NCBI GenBank assembly: GCA_026413225.1 | Contig: CM048575.1 | Span: forward strand, 7,034,001-7,098,000 | From: Otis tarda | Lineage: Eukaryota; Chordata; Aves; Otidiformes; Otididae | Direction of reading: 5' to 3' | DNA length: 64,000 nucleotides | Shown: piece by piece, positions 60,693 through 64,000 of the stretch | How the letters are laid out: each line of letters opens with the position of its first letter | How positions within the stretch are numbered: position 1 is the stretch's first letter | Notes under the pieces: generated by a model | The model's database searches: none | Told to the model about the DNA's origin: nothing | The model's input: only the letters and a program-made list of their open reading frames with translations | Made by a program: the position numbers and the translations under genes

Positions 60693-63522
60693 GTGAGGCA
60701 GCCCCCAGCCCAGCCGGGCAGGGGGTCTGTGGGTGCCACGGGCCACCCCAACGTGCTGCGTGGTGCTGCCAGCGCCCCTCGGGGGACGCGGCCGGACACG
60801 ATGCCCCACAGCCCCGGCTTCCCTGCGGAGCCACCCCGAACCCCTTGGAGCTGCGGAAACTCGTGCGAAGCGGCTGGGCTGGGGCTGAGCTCCCGAAAAC
60901 GGGGGTGGAAGCAGCCCGTGGCCCCGCAGCAGCTCCCCGCGGGCAGGGCAGAGGGGCAGGGGTGGGTGGTGATCCGTCCCGCTGTCCCGGTCACGTCTGG
61001 GGCAGGCGGATGCCGACCCTGGCTTAACCCGCCCGGCAGCTGGGGCGAGCGGGGGGCACGGGCGGCCCCCGCCGCGCAGCACAAGGCTCTCTAAGAAGTC
61101 CCTGCAGAGCAGAGCCAGCTCCTGGGTACAACCGGCCCCTTTATCCCCGTCCCGCCAAGGCTCTGCGTGCGAGGCCCCGGCTCTGCTCGGCAGCCCCACG
61201 CTTAACCCTCCCCCCCGGCGCCGAGTCAGCCCCGCTCCCCCCCGCGCTGCGGGGCACAAACTGATCCCCATCGTGTCCTGGCTGGATGGGCACACAGGTT
61301 TGGAGGGGTCACCTGCCTGGCTTTAAGGACGCCGTTGATTTTCCCCTCAATATTTGCCCCCTGGAGCCACGGGGCCGTCGGCGGGACCCCCGATGCAGCC
61401 GGATGCTCACCAGGGCTCTCCCCTCTCCCATCCAGGCTGTGCCCGCGCCGGCCGCAGCTACCCCACCGGAGCGACGTACCGGGAGAACTGCAACCTGTGG
61501 TGAGTGCCACCGCGCCCCTCGTGCCACGCGGGCACCGCCGACGTGGCGCCGGCACGCTGCCCGCCCACGGAGGAAGGGTGTCGAGGGGCCCGCGAGTGCC
61601 CGCAGCCGGCTCGGCAGGAGCGGGAGCACGAGCTGGGTGGCGGGAGCCGGTGCCAAATGCCTTCGCTCTTGAGAGCGAAGAGCCCGGGGCCTCGAGCCGC
61701 TCCCAAGTTTCGGCGCACGCCTTTGTGGGAGCCGCTCACTGCGCCGGGTTAGCACGCGGCCGGGCTGGCTGCGGGTTGCTGACGCGAGCCCGGTGCTGCC
61801 GGGCTTTCTTTTCTGGCTACACCGGTCCAAGCTCAGCTTGCCCAAGCCTGACGGGACGCGTCCGCAGCTGGCAGCCGCAGCGATTCCGCGCCAGGACGGC
61901 CGGAGTCCGGCCCTGCCGCCCGCTCGGGCGCGAGCAGCCCCTCTGTGCCGCGTGCCAGGAACATGGCGCTGGCGAGCGGCGCGGGGTTTACTGGGAACGG
62001 CTGCGGTGGTATTAACGGCATCCCGGAGGTGGGGGGATACGGGAACCCGCGGGCGCAGGTCTGCCCATAGACGAGGAGCAAACACGGCGGGGTTGGCTGC
62101 CGCGCCGCGATGCGGGAGATAAGGGAAATCAAAGGCTCCGTCTGGGGCACCAACACGTGTGTGCGCATGTGTGTGCGGGCGTGTGCGCCGGAGCTGGAGG
62201 TGAAAAGCCAGCCTGACCCCCTCCCTGGCGCTGCCCGGTGTTTCTCCGCGAGCGTGGCACGCGAGGCTGGCGGTCCCCAAGCTTGGACAGCTGGTCCCTG
62301 CTGCTGGGAAAGCGTGTCCCCACGCCCCAGCAGCGCTGGCCCTCGGGGGCCGAGGCTCTTCTGCCAAAATCCTCTTCCCCCCACGCTTGGCGCCTGCGGA
62401 GCAGCAATTCCCGTGGCGTTTCACCCCGGATTTCTCCCTGCCCGGCTCCCGCGGGGCTTGAGGGGGTGGGTAAGGGGCAAAGGCTTGGGTGAAGCAGTGG
62501 GGGCTGCTATGGGCACCCGGCTGGCAGCACCCCGGGGCGCTCCCGAGGGGGTCACAGCCAGATGGCGGGGTCACCGACACAGCATTCGGGGATGGGGATG
62601 GGGCGAGCATCAGGGGCGCAGGTGGCAGCGGTGGGATCGTGGCCGGGCTGGCGGGACACGGCCCCAGCTTCGCACGGCTCCTTAAATGGAAGAGCGTGCC
62701 GGGAGCTCGGCCGGAGGGAGCGTGCCAAGCATTGCTCGCCGTGCGGGGGGAGCGCAGCCCGGGGCTCCCCAGGGGCTCCCGGACCCAGCACGTCGCCCCC
62801 AGCCACCCCCTGTCCCGAGTCTCCCCGTGGGTGCTGCCGGGCTCCCGGCTAACCAGGCCAGAGCGGCTCGCCCCGGGTGGGGGGGTCAGCCAGCCCCGCA
62901 TCCCCTCCCCGGGCCGGCGGCCAAGCTCTGCTCTGGTGTTAGCAGGCCTGGCTGCTTTTCAGCTGCTTTTTCTGTCCCATGCTCTGTCTGCCCTCGGGGT
63001 TCCTGCAGGGACCGGGACGGGGTGGGGACGGGGGCTGCCCGCGGGCTCCCGGCCCCGCTTCACCCCGTCCCGAGGCGCCCAGCCACGCTGTGACCCCCAG
63101 ACCCCGGTGCAGGAGCAGCCCCGGCCTCTCACCGCCTGCCTCCAGCTGAGGTGGGGGGGCATTGCCCACCTGGGGACCCCCGGTCCCCCCCTCCTGACCG
63201 TCCCCTCTGGTGCCATCCCCCCGCAGCACCTGCGGCCCCGGCGGGCAGTGGCAGTGCGAGGACCACGCCTGCCTGATGGACCAGGAGCTGATCGACGCTG
63301 TCAACAGGGGCAGTTATGGGTAAGGACCGGGCGGGTGGGGATGCTTCACACCTCGGTGCTTTTGGGGTGCCCCTGACCTGCCCTCCCCCCCCCACCCCGC
63401 TGCGCAGCTGGAGAGCCGCCAACTACAGCCAGTTTTGGGGCATGACGCTGGAGGACGGGATCCGGCACCGCCTGGGCACCTTCCGACCTTCGCCCACCGT
63501 CATGAACATGAACGAGATGCAC
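60380..63522 (+). CDS. TINAGL1: TINAGL1, tubulointerstitial nephritis antigen-like 1 (partial, first 4 coding exons)
   Basis: TINAGL1 (lipocalin-7, TIN-Ag-RP) is a secreted basement-membrane glycoprotein with a cathepsin-B-like domain that lacks protease activity. The window holds residues 1-195 of about 470. Residues 1-24 look like a signal peptide (LRALLCLGLLAQATLA). A basic RTRRELAPGL motif follows. Cysteines at 49, 55, 56, 63, 72, 74, 78, 85, 86 and 93 form the somatomedin-B-like domain, with CYCDLFCNRTVSDCCPDFW carrying a possible N-glycosylation site (NRT, 79-81). Then come a short Cys-rich segment (ENCNLCTCGPGGQWQC) and FWGMTLEDGIRHRLGT. The ELAPGL and CNRTVSDCCPDF blocks fit TINAGL1 better than TINAG. 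The cathepsin-like domain lies beyond the window. Confidence 0.93.
60693..61435 (+). other. TINAGL1: TINAGL1 intron 2
   Basis: A 743-base GC-rich intron; no element recognised. Confidence 0.65.
61436..61499 (+). CDS. TINAGL1: TINAGL1 coding exon 2 (residues 105-125)
   Basis: A 64-base exon, ATCCAG acceptor and GTGAGT donor. It reads GCARAGRSYPTGATYRENC, matching the human GCMHGGRIYP region, and ends in phase 2. Confidence 0.88.
61500..63226 (+). other. TINAGL1: TINAGL1 intron 3
   Basis: A 1.7-kb GC-rich intron with a short GTGTGTGCGCATGTGTGTGC patch near 62156-62176. No gene recognised. A long minus-strand open frame crosses it but has no family resemblance. Confidence 0.65.
63227..63319 (+). 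CDS. TINAGL1: TINAGL1 coding exon 3 (residues 126-156)
   Basis: A 93-base exon, CCGCAG acceptor and GTAAGG donor. It reads CTCGPGGQWQCEDHACL, then DQELIDAVNRGSY, ending in phase 2. Confidence 0.92.
63408..63522 (+). CDS. TINAGL1: TINAGL1 coding exon 4 (residues 157-195)
   Basis: A 115-base exon, GCGCAG acceptor and GTGAGT donor, phase 0 at the end. It reads GWRAANYSQFWGMTLEDG, then RHRLGTFRPSP, ending MNMNEMH. Confidence 0.93.
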
Positions 63523-64000
63523 GTGAGTCGCCCCCCCGGCCCCCCGGCTCCGCCAGACCCCTGGGACGCAAGGGGAAACTGAGGCACGCCGAGGGCCGAG
63601 CCTGCCTGTCCCGTGGTATCGCCCAACGCTTCACCGTCCCCTCGGCCAGCGATGTCCCCGCAGCGTCCCCGACCCCGGGGAAGGGGCTCTGCAGCCGGGG
63701 GTGGGGGGGAGGCGGGGAAGGGGCCGTGCTGGGTGGGTGCCGCGGGGCAGCCCTTGTGTTTGGAGACAGCAGCTCAGCAAATTCCCCCTGACAATCCCCG
63801 GCGCTGCCAGTGTTGTTTTTTCCCCCGCTCCTCCGTGCCGGTTTCCCATCGGAAAGCCGGCCCCGCGGCTGCTGAGTCGGCAGAGCCGGCCTGCGCCAGC
63901 GCTTTGCGAGCGGGGCGCTTCTGCCTGCCCCCGGGGCTGCACCCAAACCCGGCCCCCGCATTCGGCAGGAGCCAGGGGTCCCATGGGCGCTGGCGGGGAG
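63523..64000 (+). other. TINAGL1: TINAGL1 intron after coding exon 4 (truncated by the window)
   Basis: GC-rich intron sequence to the window end. I do not find the next exon, which should encode the propeptide-like segment before the cathepsin-B-like domain. Confidence 0.6.

Noticed and set aside
59418..61295. 625-codon minus-strand open frame opposite the TINAGL1 promoter and first coding exon
   Set aside because: Arg/Pro/Gly/Ala-rich composition typical of GC-rich DNA. It overlaps well-supported TINAGL1 exons, has no known domain and no exon structure.
61309..62901. 530-codon minus-strand open frame across TINAGL1 intron 3
   Set aside because: Same composition artefact. It covers the antisense of a conserved exon and resembles no family.

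Overview
This is vertebrate nuclear DNA, most likely from a bird. It has three protein-coding genes, all on the + strand and all built from introns and exons with GT/AG splice sites. The bird call rests on three points: compact GC-rich genes as on avian microchromosomes, a CR1-type LINE relic, and KCNQ4 lying only about 4 kb from TINAGL1. The species is not identifiable from what I can see. There are no bacterial operons, CRISPR arrays or phage features, and no unknown multigene system.

Layout. (1) About 1.3-33.5 kb: NFYC, the gamma subunit of the CCAAT-binding factor NF-Y. A CpG-island promoter holds four CCAAT boxes, a noncoding first exon ends at 1974, and a 13.9-kb first intron follows. 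Nine coding exons (15864-32666) give a complete 335-residue protein. The intron between coding exons 4 and 5 of the protein (23572-26941) carries two microRNA hairpins, mir-30e and mir-30c-1, as in other vertebrates. (2) About 33.5-39.2 kb: GC-rich intergenic DNA without a recognisable gene. (3) 39.36-55.64 kb: KCNQ4, a voltage-gated Kv7.4 potassium channel. Fourteen coding exons would give about 674 residues. The copy shown has a one-base frameshift in exon 12 and an unusually divergent stretch just before S1. (4) About 57.2-59.6 kb: short GC-rich intergenic DNA. (5) 59.8 kb to the window end: the 5' part of TINAGL1, a secreted matrix protein with somatomedin-B-like and cathepsin-B-like regions. 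Its noncoding exon 1 and first four coding exons (195 residues) are present, and the rest lies beyond the window.

Base composition changes sharply near 33.5-34 kb. The NFYC introns are AT-rich to moderate, with many T/A tracts, while everything to the right is strongly GC-rich. That is why the right half is full of long but meaningless open frames on both strands.

The three genes do not form a pathway. NFYC is a general transcription factor subunit and host for two microRNAs, KCNQ4 is a channel of hair cells, neurons and smooth muscle, and TINAGL1 is extracellular. Exon boundaries were set by matching splice sites and reading phase to remembered family sequences. First-exon starts, poly(A) sites and the alternative exons are inferences that need transcript data.
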